Below are positions 10,668-21,194 of a DNA stretch of 64,000 nucleotides, in pieces. The notes under the pieces are model-generated. The model was given only the letters and a program-made list of their open reading frames with translations. It searched no databases and had not been told where the DNA came from. The stretch's first letter is position 1; each line of letters opens with the position of its first letter. The position numbers and the translations under genes are program-made. Source of the stretch: Henningerozyma blattae CBS 6284 (lineage: Eukaryota; Ascomycota; Saccharomycetes; Saccharomycetales; Saccharomycetaceae); the NCBI RefSeq assembly GCF_000315915.1, contig NC_020186.1:310001-374000 (forward strand), in the 5' to 3' direction.

Positions 10668-11213
10668 CTATTTTTTCGGCGTATTATTAGAGATCCATGT
10701 CAACCCTTCAACAAGACCAGAACCTGTAACTGCACTACTACCTACAACTTTCCACAGTTGGTCCTTTAGATTTTGCTTCAATTGTAGGAAATTCGATACT
10801 TCCTTTGGAGACATTGCACCTTTTAAATCTTGCTTATTAGCCCAAACCAGCAAAACAACTTTTTCCATTTCTTTTTCACTAATAATACTATATAATTCTT
10901 CTTTCGCTTCTGTTAAACGTTTCTTATCATGTGCATCAATGACAAAAATTAAAGCTGTAGTAGCTGGGAAATAGTGTCTCCATAAAGGTCTTAACCTTTC
11001 TTGTCCACCGACATCCCACATATTGAATTTAACATTTTTATAAGTCACAGTTTCCACATTGAATCCCACAGTAGGGGCAGCAGCTTTAACAGTATTTAAT
11101 TTCAATTTATATAAAATTGTAGTCTTACCTGCATTATCTAAACCCAACATTAAAATTTTCATCTCACGGGATCCAAACAATTTACTCAACGCTTTCGATA
11201 TAGAGTTACCCAT
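10668..11213 (-). CDS. ARF3: ARF-family small GTPase (Arf3/Arf6-like)
   Basis: Plasma-membrane ARF GTPase that regulates cortical actin, endocytosis and polarity in yeast. The 181-residue product carries a myristoylatable Gly2 (MGNSISK), P-loop GLDNAGKTT, switch II WDVGGQE, and the guanine-specificity motif NKQD. The switch I/interswitch sequence [14 protein letters not shown] is canonical. S. cerevisiae Arf3 is 183 residues. The position between RKI1 and CMR2 matches YOR094W and separates it from ARF1 and ARF2. No residue needed for nucleotide binding is missing. Confidence 0.94.
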   Translation of the reverse strand: MGNSISKALSKLFGSREMKILMLGLDNAGKTTILYKLKLNTVKAAAPTVGFNVETVTYKNVKFNMWDVGGQERLRPLWRHYFPATTALIFVIDAHDKKRLTEAKEELYSIISEKEMEKVVLLVWANKQDLKGAMSPKEVSNFLQLKQNLKDQLWKVVGSSAVTGSGLVEGLTWISNNTPKK

Positions 11214-12349
11214 TGTGCTATAATAGTTTTGTTAAATTTACTCAAATTTTTAAAGTTTCAAAAGACTGTATTAGAATTTAATATTAATTATTAATTTTAT
11301 CTTCACGATGTCAAAGGATAGCAATTGATTAAAAATAGAAAATGCAATGATAGAAGTATTCAATTCGTTATGGCCCTTAATTTCAATATAGATGGATATT
11401 TATAAATAAATCTCAACTAGAAATTGTTCCTTTTCAACTATCACCAAATCAAATTATTTGAGGTTTTTTCTAATGATGTTCGTATGTGTTTTTTTATTAT
11501 CCTATTAACAGATATTTGCTGGTTAATAATGGATAAATCAAGTTGAAACGTTCATTTCGATCCATCGGGGTCCCTATTACATTCTCTTACTTTAAATTTC
11601 GGGGATAATTTTGCCCAGTAGTTTAATTTTACCGAAAGGCTCATTTTGATGCGTTGTTAAAAAAAGAGAAAACAGATTCGTAATCTTCAGGAGATATCTC
11701 TCGAAAGATATATTATCAGTATGTTTTGGGACTGGAATTATGGACATTTAATAGAAATAGTTTTGTAGTGAATGCACGAATCCAAAACTTTATCTTACTA
11801 ACCAATTCTTATATTTATTTATTATGTATTGGGAATAATAAAATAAGTTTAGACTTAGATAGCTTTTATACATTTTAACACACAAGTTGTATATATTAAA
11901 TTATTATCATTCTTATATATATATATATATAAATACTTTTGAATATTTATTTACCTTTGCTTTTGCAGGAACGAGTTTCTGTCACTTAATTTTTTTATAA
12001 TCATTTAAGAAAGACGCGTAACGCTATTGTTTCTAAATTTACATTGTGAAAAAATAATATGGAGAATGATGTTTATCTCATCGGATTACAGTAATTAAAG
12101 TTCCATATTGATCTAACAGAAACTACGCATCAAAGAGATTTTCAATAAGATCAATTTTAATCTAGTTGCCAAATCAGTCTTTGTATTTTATTGTTAAGCC
12201 TTATCAATCACTTAAAGTACCATCATTTTTCATTCGTTACAATATTTCAATAACTCTGTCGAATTCAAATACTTTAGACCCTCAAGATAGACAAATTGAA
12301 TTAATTTCAACATTTTTACGTTCAGTAACAATAAATCTAATTAATAAAA
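11214..12349. promoter_or_regulatory. Divergent promoter region ARF3 / CMR2
   Basis: 1.1 kb between divergent starts. An ACGCGT (MCB-like) lies near 12014 and a (TA)n run near 11917-11930. Upstream of the CMR2 ATG the + strand has a short frame (12166-12390) that overlaps the gene start and has no support as a gene. Confidence 0.45.
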
Positions 12350-15300
12350 ATGGATTTTTCAGTTCCATCAAATCTACCTCCTCATATTAAAAACCTGTTA
12401 TATGATCTAATTCAGGATTATAAAGAAGAAAACTTAACTAGAAAAGGGTATGAGTCAAAAAGAAAAAATCTCTTAGAAGATGCTCATACGAGTGTACCAG
12501 TTTCTTCATCTTCCTCTCATAATCGTTCTTTCGTTTCGACGTCGAATGAGTTTAGAAGGACCCCAACTGTAGGTAGCAATAATTATATATTCCCAAATGA
12601 TTTGAGACATAATAGTAACGAAAATTCTATGTCCTCCCCTAGATACCATATTAGTTCAAAAACTAGTTTTACCAGCGCTAACTCTACCCAACTATCATTA
12701 CCAAGACAGAATTCTATATATCGTGTATCAACAGCAAAATCTGAATTAAACTTTCATAAAAGGACAAATTCTATTCAATTATCCTTATCATCCTCAGATA
12801 TCCCTCTAGATACATACGAGCCAATGATTCCTCTACTACCAAGAAAACAGGATAAAATCATAATGGACTCCTTACCATCCATCTTACGTGGAAGATTCGA
12901 AAATTATCCTAATATGACTGCAATTATAAGTATAGACGAAAAGGGTAAGGATAATTATATTTCTTGGTATAAATTGTATCTAAGAGCAGAGAAAGTTGCT
13001 CATGAGTTGGTCGTAAAGAATAGCCTTTACAAGATGGATAAAGTTATACTGTGGTATAATCAAGAAGACATGATTGAATTCACCGTAGCTTTATTAGGGT
13101 GTTTTATTGCTGGTATGGTAGCTGTCCCAGTATCATTCGAGACTTATTCTCTAACTGAGGTTGTAGAAATTATTAAACTTACTACATCAAAGCACGTGTT
13201 ACTTTCTAATGAATGCTATAAACAATTAGATAATCTGCATTCTTCTACAAGTAATAATAAAATTAAACTAATTAAAAGTGATGCATTTTCCCAGATTCAT
13301 TTCATTAAGACAAATGATTTGGGCATATATTCTAAAGCCAAGAAAAAAGTTCCTACATTTGACATTCCAAATGTATCATATATTGAATTTACTAGAACAC
13401 CATTAGGTAAATTGTCTGGGGTAGTAATGAGACACAAGATTTTAGCTAAACAATTTGACACATTGGCAAAGATTTTAGATTCACGTTCAACATCTACCTG
13501 GGAAAAAAAACAGATAAAAAAATCGCATTCGCATAGGGATCCTTCAAATAGATACACCATCATGAATAGTTTAGATCCTACTAGATCTACAGGCCTGATA
13601 TGTGGTGTTCTCTTCAACATATATTCTGGTAATCTTCTTATATCAGTAGATAAAAATATCTTAAAGAGAGCTGGTGGCTATGAGGAAGTAATTAACAAGT
13701 ATAGACCAGATATTTTACTAAATGATCAATTGCAATTAAAGCAAGTAGTAATCAATTTCTTAGATAATCCTGAATTAACTAATAATAAAACACAAAAAAT
13801 GGATTTTAGATGTATCAAATGTTGTTTAACTTCGTGTACAACAATTGATACAGATGTTACTGATATGGTAGTTTATAAATGGTTGAATAATTTAGGTTGT
13901 TCTGATGCCGCCACCTGCTATTCTCCAATGCTTACTTTGCAAGACTTTGGTGGGATTTTTATTTCTTTACGAGACCAATTAGGCCGCCTAGAAAATTTTC
14001 CAATTCAAACGCCAACTTTAAGATTACAGGATGAATTATACGTTGATAAGGAGAAATTAAGGGTGAATATCGTTGAACCAAATGTGAATGCTTCTCTAAA
14101 TAGCTCTATATCATTCAATGACTACCTGAGAATGAATACTTTTGGATTCCCAATACCAGATGCCACATTATGTGTAGCAAATTTAGATGACGCTACACTT
14201 GTACCTGATTTAACTGTTGGTGAAATTTGGATATCTTCCGATAGTATAACGAATGAATTTTATCAAATGGAGCGAATCAATGATTTCGTGTTTAATGCAA
14301 AAATTAATTATTCAAAGATGAAAACTATGTGCTCTTCTAGCTCAAATTCGGTACAATCACTAGAAAGAGTTAGTACAATCAAATCATTAGTATCACCTGC
14401 TAAAAATTTTATGAGAACAAAACTTATGGGATTCATTCATAATGGGAAAATATATGTGCTGTCAATGATTGAAGATATGTTTTTACAAAACAAATTGGTT
14501 CGCCATTCCAACTGGGCTCATACATCAGATTTAAGCAGAGCTAAAGTAAGTCCATCACGTACAACTGCACCTATTCCAAACTTAAACTCTCCAGCTACTT
14601 CAAGCAATAACCCTACGAAAAGTGATGTAGAAGAAATTTCTAGCGAAAGAAGCTTGAGGTCAAAACGTGTAGTTCAAACTTATTATTTACAGCAAATTAG
14701 TGAAACTTTAGTCCGAACTGTCGCAACTGTCCTTGAAGTCTCTGCTTTTGAATTGCCACATAATAGAGATGAACATTTTCTTGTTATGGTCGTTGAGAGT
14801 TCTTTAGCTAAATCAGATTCTACCATGCTTGGTATCTCCTCAGCCCGCCAAACCAAATTGGAAAAGACTATGACTGATTTTACTGAACAGATATACAGAA
14901 TATTGTGGATTTTTCATAAAATTCAGCCAGTATGCGTATTAGTTGTACCACCAGGCTCATTGCCAAGAAGATATTGTTCTTTAGAATTGGCTAATAGTAC
15001 AATTGAGAAGCAATTCTTAAATGGTGAGCTTAAATCAAATTTTGTCAAATTTCAATTTGATCATGTTATTTTGGACTATATTCCACATTCTCTATACTAT
15101 AATGAAAGTATATTTTCAACGCATCTATCTGAATTGAGAAGAACTTATCTAAAGGAGATATACGAGGTATTATCTCATAATCAAGATGGGACGGGATTCC
15201 AATCTTCAAAGATTGATTATAGAGAATCATCATTTGATCCAAGAACAAACAAAAAACTATCTGATTTTAAAAATATTATCGAAGTTATTGAATGGAGATT

Positions 15301-17266
15301 ATCTAATAGCCAAAATGAAACCACATTCAGTGACGGTATGAATAATCCTCAAACTAATTCTAAAGACAGCAACAATACAAATACGCAAGTTTCTTGGAAA
15401 TTATTTGAAAAAATTGTTGCCTCATTTCTAAAGAAAATAATTGGTTCTAAAGTTCCTTTAAAACGTGGTGATCATGTAGTAGTTATGTGTGAAAATTCTG
15501 TGGAATATCTTGCTACTATTATCGCATGCTGGTACTGTAATTTGATTGTAATTCCTCTTGATGTGCTTAGAGAAGAGAATGCAGAACATGATATGCATTT
15601 TTTCATCGATGTCATTAAAACTTATGACGTAAAGAGGGTATTCTTTGATAATAAAACTGTATATCTTATTGAAAATCATCTAATAATAAGCAAATTATAT
15701 AAAGATGTTAAACACCAAATTCCAAAGACTACAAATATTTCTAAAATTAAAAAGAGAAGCGATCTTACAATCAAGTTATTTAAAAAGCCTATATCTGAAA
15801 AATTTCCTTCTAGAAAAAGTTCAAATCCAAATTCTATTACATGTTTAATTTGGATCAATCGTGATTCTGATACTACTGAAGATATACATGTCCAGATGTC
15901 TCATTCGATTCTAATGAATGAATGTAAAATCCTGAAAGAAACTTTACATTTATCTCATGAAAATACATTATTTTCTCTTTCACCTCATACATATGGTATT
16001 GGATTTATATTAAGTGTCCTCCTTGGGACTTATGTTGGCTGTGTTACAACTTTCTTCAGTTTAAGAGATGTCCTTTCATCTCCTAAAGATTTTTTAATCG
16101 GTTTACAAAATATGAATGTTAAAGATATATTTTTTGAGTTAGAGACATTTTACCTTTTAATGGCTAAAGCTGCAGAAGTGTTGGAAGGGGGGAAAACAAA
16201 GCCAACTAACAACAAAAAAGATAACAAAATTTCACACACAGTATTGAGTCCAGATTTTTTTAGAAATGTTAAAAATATTATGATACCATTTTCTAATAGG
16301 CCAAGGACCTTAACAATAGAATCTATTCTAAAGAAATATAGCTCAATTAGTATCAACCCAGCCCGCATCAATTTCGTTTATGAACATATATTCAATAGCA
16401 ATATTTCCTTAAGATCATACTTGAATATACCTCCAGTTGATTTATATTTAGATCCGTGTGCTTTACGTGAGGGACTTATAAAAGAAATTGATCCATCAGC
16501 TGTTGGATCAGATGGGTATTTACGGATTCAAGATTCTGGTGTGGTTCCAGTATGCACTGATATAGCAATCGTCAACCCAGAAACAAAGATGCAATGTTAT
16601 AGTGGTGAATTTGGTGAGATTTGGTGTTGTTCTGAAGCTAATGCCTATGATTATTACCTCTTCAAATCAGATTTAAAGAACACAAAAAGAAAACTAATCA
16701 AGGATCAATTTATTACGGAACAGTTTAAAACTAAAATAGAAGGAAATGGCGATACCGGGCTAACATACTTAAGAACCGGTGACTTAGGGTTTATTAAGAA
16801 TGTTACAGTGACTGATTCTGTGGGATCTGTTAAAAATTTGAACTTATTATATGTACTCGGTAGTATCAATGAGTCCATTGATCATCTTGGTTTAACACAT
16901 TTTGTTACCGATCTAGAACAGACCGTTAAAACTGTTAATAAGTCAATATTGAATTGTATAATTGCCAAAACTGGTGGTTTATTGGTTTGTCTAATAAAGA
17001 CTAAAGCCAAAGGTTGTAATTATGCTACATTAACTACTTTAGTTGTATCACAGCTATTAAACCGCCATGGTGTTATTTTAGATCTGTGTGCGTTTGTAAA
17101 ACCAGGCAATACTAGTAGTATACTACCTGAGAGCTGGTCCAAATACCGTAAAACAGTGATGAAAAAATGGTTCTCTGGTAATTTGCCAATTATTACTCAA
17201 TTTGGTATTAATTATGGTGAAAATATGTCTATATATTTATTATCTGATTTTAACAATGCAAATTGA
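12350..17266 (+). CDS. CMR2: DIP2-family protein with two AMP-binding-like domains
   Basis: A 1638-residue protein matching S. cerevisiae Cmr2 (YOR093C, about 1650 residues), the yeast member of the disco-interacting-protein-2 family. The N-terminus (residues 1-45, LPPHIKNLLYDLIQDYKEEN with KGYESKRKNLLE) is a DMAP1-binding domain. A Ser/Asn-rich linker follows to about 160. Two tandem adenylate-forming-enzyme-like domains occupy roughly 165-900 and 980-1630. They show the ANL fold, for example DKVILWYNQEDMIEFTVALL and GDHVVVMCENSVEYLATIIA, but classic AMP-binding signatures are weak. DIP2 proteins are implicated in diacylglycerol metabolism in fungi; the reaction in this species is inferred only. 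The long single exon is intact. Confidence 0.93.
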   Translation: MDFSVPSNLPPHIKNLLYDLIQDYKEENLTRKGYESKRKNLLEDAHTSVPVSSSSSHNRSFVSTSNEFRRTPTVGSNNYIFPNDLRHNSNENSMSSPRYHISSKTSFTSANSTQLSLPRQNSIYRVSTAKSELNFHKRTNSIQLSLSSSDIPLDTYEPMIPLLPRKQDKIIMDSLPSILRGRFENYPNMTAIISIDEKGKDNYISWYKLYLRAEKVAHELVVKNSLYKMDKVILWYNQEDMIEFTVALLGCFIAGMVAVPVSFETYSLTEVVEIIKLTTSKHVLLSNECYKQLDNLHSSTSNNKIKLIKSDAFSQIHFIKTNDLGIYSKAKKKVPTFDIPNVSYIEFTRTPLGKLSGVVMRHKILAKQFDTLAKILDSRSTSTWEKKQIKKSHSHRDPSNRYTIMNSLDPTRSTGLICGVLFNIYSGNLLISVDKNILKRAGGYEEVINKYRPDILLNDQLQLKQVVINFLDNPELTNNKTQKMDFRCIKCCLTSCTTIDTDVTDMVVYKWLNNLGCSDAATCYSPMLTLQDFGGIFISLRDQLGRLENFPIQTPTLRLQDELYVDKEKLRVNIVEPNVNASLNSSISFNDYLRMNTFGFPIPDATLCVANLDDATLVPDLTVGEIWISSDSITNEFYQMERINDFVFNAKINYSKMKTMCSSSSNSVQSLERVSTIKSLVSPAKNFMRTKLMGFIHNGKIYVLSMIEDMFLQNKLVRHSNWAHTSDLSRAKVSPSRTTAPIPNLNSPATSSNNPTKSDVEEISSERSLRSKRVVQTYYLQQISETLVRTVATVLEVSAFELPHNRDEHFLVMVVESSLAKSDSTMLGISSARQTKLEKTMTDFTEQIYRILWIFHKIQPVCVLVVPPGSLPRRYCSLELANSTIEKQFLNGELKSNFVKFQFDHVILDYIPHSLYYNESIFSTHLSELRRTYLKEIYEVLSHNQDGTGFQSSKIDYRESSFDPRTNKKLSDFKNIIEVIEWRLSNSQNETTFSDGMNNPQTNSKDSNNTNTQVSWKLFEKIVASFLKKIIGSKVPLKRGDHVVVMCENSVEYLATIIACWYCNLIVIPLDVLREENAEHDMHFFIDVIKTYDVKRVFFDNKTVYLIENHLIISKLYKDVKHQIPKTTNISKIKKRSDLTIKLFKKPISEKFPSRKSSNPNSITCLIWINRDSDTTEDIHVQMSHSILMNECKILKETLHLSHENTLFSLSPHTYGIGFILSVLLGTYVGCVTTFFSLRDVLSSPKDFLIGLQNMNVKDIFFELETFYLLMAKAAEVLEGGKTKPTNNKKDNKISHTVLSPDFFRNVKNIMIPFSNRPRTLTIESILKKYSSISINPARINFVYEHIFNSNISLRSYLNIPPVDLYLDPCALREGLIKEIDPSAVGSDGYLRIQDSGVVPVCTDIAIVNPETKMQCYSGEFGEIWCCSEANAYDYYLFKSDLKNTKRKLIKDQFITEQFKTKIEGNGDTGLTYLRTGDLGFIKNVTVTDSVGSVKNLNLLYVLGSINESIDHLGLTHFVTDLEQTVKTVNKSILNCIIAKTGGLLVCLIKTKAKGCNYATLTTLVVSQLLNRHGVILDLCAFVKPGNTSSILPESWSKYRKTVMKKWFSGNLPIITQFGINYGENMSIYLLSDFNNAN

Positions 17267-17577
17267 TGAAGTCTCAGAAATGTTCAAGCATGGTAGCCGC
17301 CTTCTATTTTATGATCGTTTTCTTATAAGTAAATAAAATTTATCTAGCTGATTTGAAAAAAAACATAAGACAGCATGTAAAGTTATATAATAATTGAAAT
17401 ATATTAAACTAAAAAATAAATTGATAGTTGTAGTACCTATCAATACGTGCTAAAGAGGCTATTTTAAAATACCTCAATGTCTATTATAGTATGGAGAGCA
17501 AAAATTTTAGAAAGCAATGCAAAGCTCGTGGAAGAACGTGAGTGCTTTTAATGGATTAGTTAGTTGGACGGTAAAAA
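17267..17577. other. Convergent spacer CMR2 / ECM3
   Basis: About 310 bp of AT-rich 3' flanking DNA. Nothing recognised. Confidence 0.6.
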
Positions 17578-19605
17578 CTATACTTTGACTTGTACTTTTA
17601 AAAAATAGGTAACTAAGAAAGGCATAGTAATTACAATGATAGGATATTGTAACATTAGGAAGAAAGAAACGCATTCCATTTGGATTGGATCTGGCGAATC
17701 TATGGGTGTTGAACTAGCTGTAAAATATATGGCAGCAGTCATTGATGGTAAACCCCAATTAAGTGCAATTACAAATAACAGCATTTCATCAGATTCCCAA
17801 CTCAACCACCCTGCTTTAATTAACCTGTCGCACCAAAGAATGCCAAATATTGGCATTATACACAACTTTATCACCACCAATACAATTGCTGCTTTCCAAA
17901 AACCTGGGTATAATCTACCAATTTGTAATGTACCTAGTGTTGCGCCTAAAATTAGTAAACCGAATGGAACGCAAGCATCTCCAATATATGCTGTAAATGA
18001 CAATAATACATTTAATGGAGGCTCCATATCTGGTGCTGGATGAATGTAAGGGGTATGTGGTGTAGTAACAAATAATTCCTTTAACCAAGGAATAAATGCA
18101 ATAGTCAGTCCAATTATCACAGCTAAAGAGCATGGTCTAAAACAGTTCTTGAGGAAAAATATAATGAAAGAGTTAATATTGAATACCCTGATAAAGGCTG
18201 GAAAGTTTTTCCCCGAATTTCTGAAATCTTGGTCAGTGACGTCTGCTTCTGACATTAAAATTCTCTTTAAGTCAGATGATTTGATTTTATCTAATAACGT
18301 TTTGTGAAGATCATCAGACTCTGGAGAATAAAAATGTTCAACAGCTCTATCTAATGTGGTAATACCGTTGTATTTTTGAAGCTGCTTTTGACGATCGATA
18401 TGAGAGTATGCTATCACAAGTTCATTTGGATGTTTCCCTTTTCTTCTCCTTTTGGCACGAATATTTTCTAATTTAGAATATATTGATCCTTGAGTATTAT
18501 AAGTCATTGGTGAAGTGCAAGGTGTCTCATTCCAATTAGTCTCAGAAGTCAAACCATCTTCACTTGGATTTTCTAATGCAATGGGAGTGAATTCCATATT
18601 TGGGTTGTGATTTTTATTAGATAAAGAAGGTTTATCAACCTTATTAGTTGGGACATTTGAAGGGCCATTAAATGGAAAAATAGTATGATTGGAATTTGAA
18701 GAAATATTACTGTTATGCAAAGTATTTTGATATGACTGATTTTCTTGGACTGTGATACTATTTTGATAATTATTACTAGTATTGATGCTTTCAGGAAATA
18801 AATTTATATTCGTATCAGTACTCCGAACGCTACAATAGCATGGGATCGGGTTCAAGAATTCTTTTGGAGAAAATGTTTCCTTATTTATTTTGTCACTTGA
18901 CAAGTATGTTGTAGGAATTTGATGTTGTGATGATATTGAACTGTTATTATGTTCTCTTTCTGAATAAATCACGTTTGAGAAATTTGGGTTTTTTTCCAAA
19001 TCACTAGAAGAAGTGGATGGATTGGTATTTAATGATAACTCTAGTGATGCGGATTTGTCGTCAACATCCTCTTCCTCACTTGTCTTTTTTTCATTAATGA
19101 AATCCATTTCAATTAAACGGAACCCACCTAAATTGAATACACAAAGCATAAACATTGCCATGAATATAATAATACATGCTACACCTTTTTCACCTTCTTG
19201 TGCTGTAAATACAAAACCATTAGCCATTGTCTGAATGTATGCAATTGGTAAATCACTGGCATTTTGAAACGTACCAGTAGCAAGAATGCCACCGTACCAT
19301 CTCTTTGGGACTGGTAGGAATGTTCTAACCATTAATGAAAAAAATAACGCAGTCATGTATAGCATGACTGCTGTTAAACAGATAACTCCTACTTCTTTTA
19401 TATCTTTTCCTTCTATATTAGAAACAATCTTGGCAAATGCTAAACAAGGTAGGAAAACAGATAAAATCAAATCGGAAATAATCTTTGTAGCCTGTGCTGT
19501 AATGATTTCAAGTTTTGCTAAAAGAATTCCCAGACCTATAATCAGGTAAATTTTTATTATTGGTTTGAATGCGGACCAAACAACTTGGCCAAATGATATT
19601 GACAT
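17578..19605 (-). CDS. ECM3: Auxin-efflux-carrier-family membrane transporter
   Basis: Integral membrane protein of the auxin efflux carrier (AEC/PIN-like) family; substrate unknown in yeast. The 675-residue product has about five membrane segments in residues 1-190, including LILSVFLPCLAFAKIVSNI, which is typical of the family's first half. A long polar Ser/Asn-rich loop runs from about 190 to 480, and a second membrane bundle from about 485 to 675 contains GDACVPFGLLILGATLGTLQ and ALNWGLPSMTAAIYFT. S. cerevisiae Ecm3 has 613 residues; the excess is in the loop. The position next to CMR2 matches YOR092W; YNL095C is the WGD twin in S. cerevisiae. Confidence 0.92.
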   Translation of the reverse strand: MSISFGQVVWSAFKPIIKIYLIIGLGILLAKLEIITAQATKIISDLILSVFLPCLAFAKIVSNIEGKDIKEVGVICLTAVMLYMTALFFSLMVRTFLPVPKRWYGGILATGTFQNASDLPIAYIQTMANGFVFTAQEGEKGVACIIIFMAMFMLCVFNLGGFRLIEMDFINEKKTSEEEDVDDKSASLELSLNTNPSTSSSDLEKNPNFSNVIYSEREHNNSSISSQHQIPTTYLSSDKINKETFSPKEFLNPIPCYCSVRSTDTNINLFPESINTSNNYQNSITVQENQSYQNTLHNSNISSNSNHTIFPFNGPSNVPTNKVDKPSLSNKNHNPNMEFTPIALENPSEDGLTSETNWNETPCTSPMTYNTQGSIYSKLENIRAKRRRKGKHPNELVIAYSHIDRQKQLQKYNGITTLDRAVEHFYSPESDDLHKTLLDKIKSSDLKRILMSEADVTDQDFRNSGKNFPAFIRVFNINSFIIFFLKNCFRPCSLAVIIGLTIAFIPWLKELFVTTPHTPYIHPAPDMEPPLNVLLSFTAYIGDACVPFGLLILGATLGTLQIGRLYPGFWKAAIVLVVIKLCIMPIFGILWCDRLIKAGWLSWESDEMLLFVIALNWGLPSMTAAIYFTASSTPIDSPDPIQMECVSFFLMLQYPIIVITMPFLVTYFLKVQVKV

Positions 19606-20675
19606 ATTGGGTTCGATTTATAAAAGTTGTAGTATATTAAATGTAGTTGTATATTTTTATTTTGAAACAAAAAATATGAAGAAAGAAAGATAAGCGATTG
19701 AAAATAATGTGTATAAACTTGGCCAGTTTATTGTTTTTATGTCAATATTTTGATATTTTGATACTTGTTTCTATATATTTATAATGATGTGATTTTTTTT
19801 CAAATCTACAAGCAGACATATAAAGTTAAGGGAGGACTCCTTGATATCTCTTAAATAGTTCCCACTCTCCATGGCAAACCCTCCCACCTGTCATAGTATC
19901 ACCTCAATACAACTTATACATATCAGTAATTGGTAAAAAAAGATATATAATCACTATCTTAATATTACTCAAGCTATTTACGAGTTATTACCTCATCAAG
20001 TCACTGCGTAAATCACGAGAATGTTGCTAAATATACCCTTCAGACACATCCGCAGAAGGAGTCTGTTATTGTCTTGCCTGTGACTAGCGCCGTTCTCTTA
20101 TTTAGGCAACCGGCAAGAAGTTTCCGCGGAAACACAGATTAGGGGTACCTGTTTACCAAATCCATCGGCTCCCCTCGACTGGCGGGGTTCCCGATTCTAC
20201 CTCTCTAATTTCGAAATTGGCTTTTCGGAGCCATGGACCTGTCGTGACGAGATCCGAGCTGAATGGAAGAAAATTAATATTAGCTTGATTATTGATATGG
20301 GGTTGGGATTTGCACAAAACTACCTATGTACATCAAGAATGTGATTATGAGAAAATAAAAAAATATCTGCTGAGAAACTGAAAAGAGACAACAAAACTTT
20401 CAATAGAGCCATTTTGAAAGTTTATCGTTTACTGGTTGTTGTTTTTTATGCATCAAGAATCAATAAGTCCGAGAAATTAGGTAGCATAATATAATTTTCA
20501 CAAGGAGAGGGGCTTTAAAAGATATCTAAATAATTCCCTTTTTTCGATCCTGTTTTGATTACATAAGTGCCTGTTGAACATATTGTAGCAGTATTTTGGA
20601 AATTATTTTTTTTTCAACATACCAGTTTAGCATTGTCAGAGTTATTTTATTCCTTTTATTTACAATTAAAGTTAG
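19606..20675. promoter_or_regulatory. Divergent promoter region ECM3 / APP1
   Basis: Just over 1 kb. Positions 20050-20260 are GC-richer and contain a PDRE-type palindrome (listed separately). A TTTAAAA at 20514-20520 could be the APP1 TATA element. No ORF with an ATG is convincing. No GTATGT donor or TACTAAC branch box is seen, so an upstream APP1 exon is unlikely. Confidence 0.5.
20121..20134. promoter_or_regulatory. PDRE-type palindrome TCCGCGGA
   Basis: The sequence GTTTCCGCGGAAAC contains TCCGCGGA at 20123-20130, the consensus pleiotropic drug response element bound by Pdr1/Pdr3 zinc-cluster factors. It lies about 520 bp upstream of ECM3, a putative transporter, and over 550 bp upstream of the APP1 frame. 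Binding is inferred from motif identity only. Confidence 0.45.
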
Positions 20676-21194
20676 TTATCCATTTTCGATTTTATCAGTG
20701 CTGGTTTGTGGTCATTAAACAGTTATTTCCCGTTAAAGAAATACAATAACCGTAGTTATAGAAGCTATTTTAAAAATATCTTAAAGTTGAATTTAGGCAG
20801 TGGTCTGTCTCACAATACCCATAATAATAATAACCATATAGTCCGTTTCCATAGTATTATAAAGAATTTCAATACCAATAAGAATCAACCTTCAAACACT
20901 CAACCGCATCAAACCAGGGTTAATAATAAATTTGTTAAAACAAACTTCAGAATTAAAAAATTATCTTCAAATATTTTGACAAGAATTTCTATCGATAATA
21001 ACATTTTAAATTATAAGGATTATTTGACTGAGCCAAAAGATTATCAATTATCTGATAGTAAATTATTTAATAAATTAAACTCTCTTTCTATACAGCAAAG
21101 GAACAGGCAACGACAAAGGAAGAAGCAGAAGGAATTTAGAAACAATTACACAAACAACAACCCTGATACTACAATCATATCTAACGGTAATATA
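20676..21194 (+). other. ATG-less in-frame 5' extension of APP1
   Basis: The APP1 frame is open from just after a TAG at 20673-20675, with no ATG until 21195. The first near-cognate start is TTG at 20706. About the first 95 codons from there contain no Asp or Glu and many Lys, Arg, Asn and Ser (for example LKKYNNRSYRSYFKNILKL), as in a mitochondrial presequence. No intron signals are seen upstream. Either translation starts at a non-AUG codon, or the true start was lost or mis-sequenced. Confidence 0.6.
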
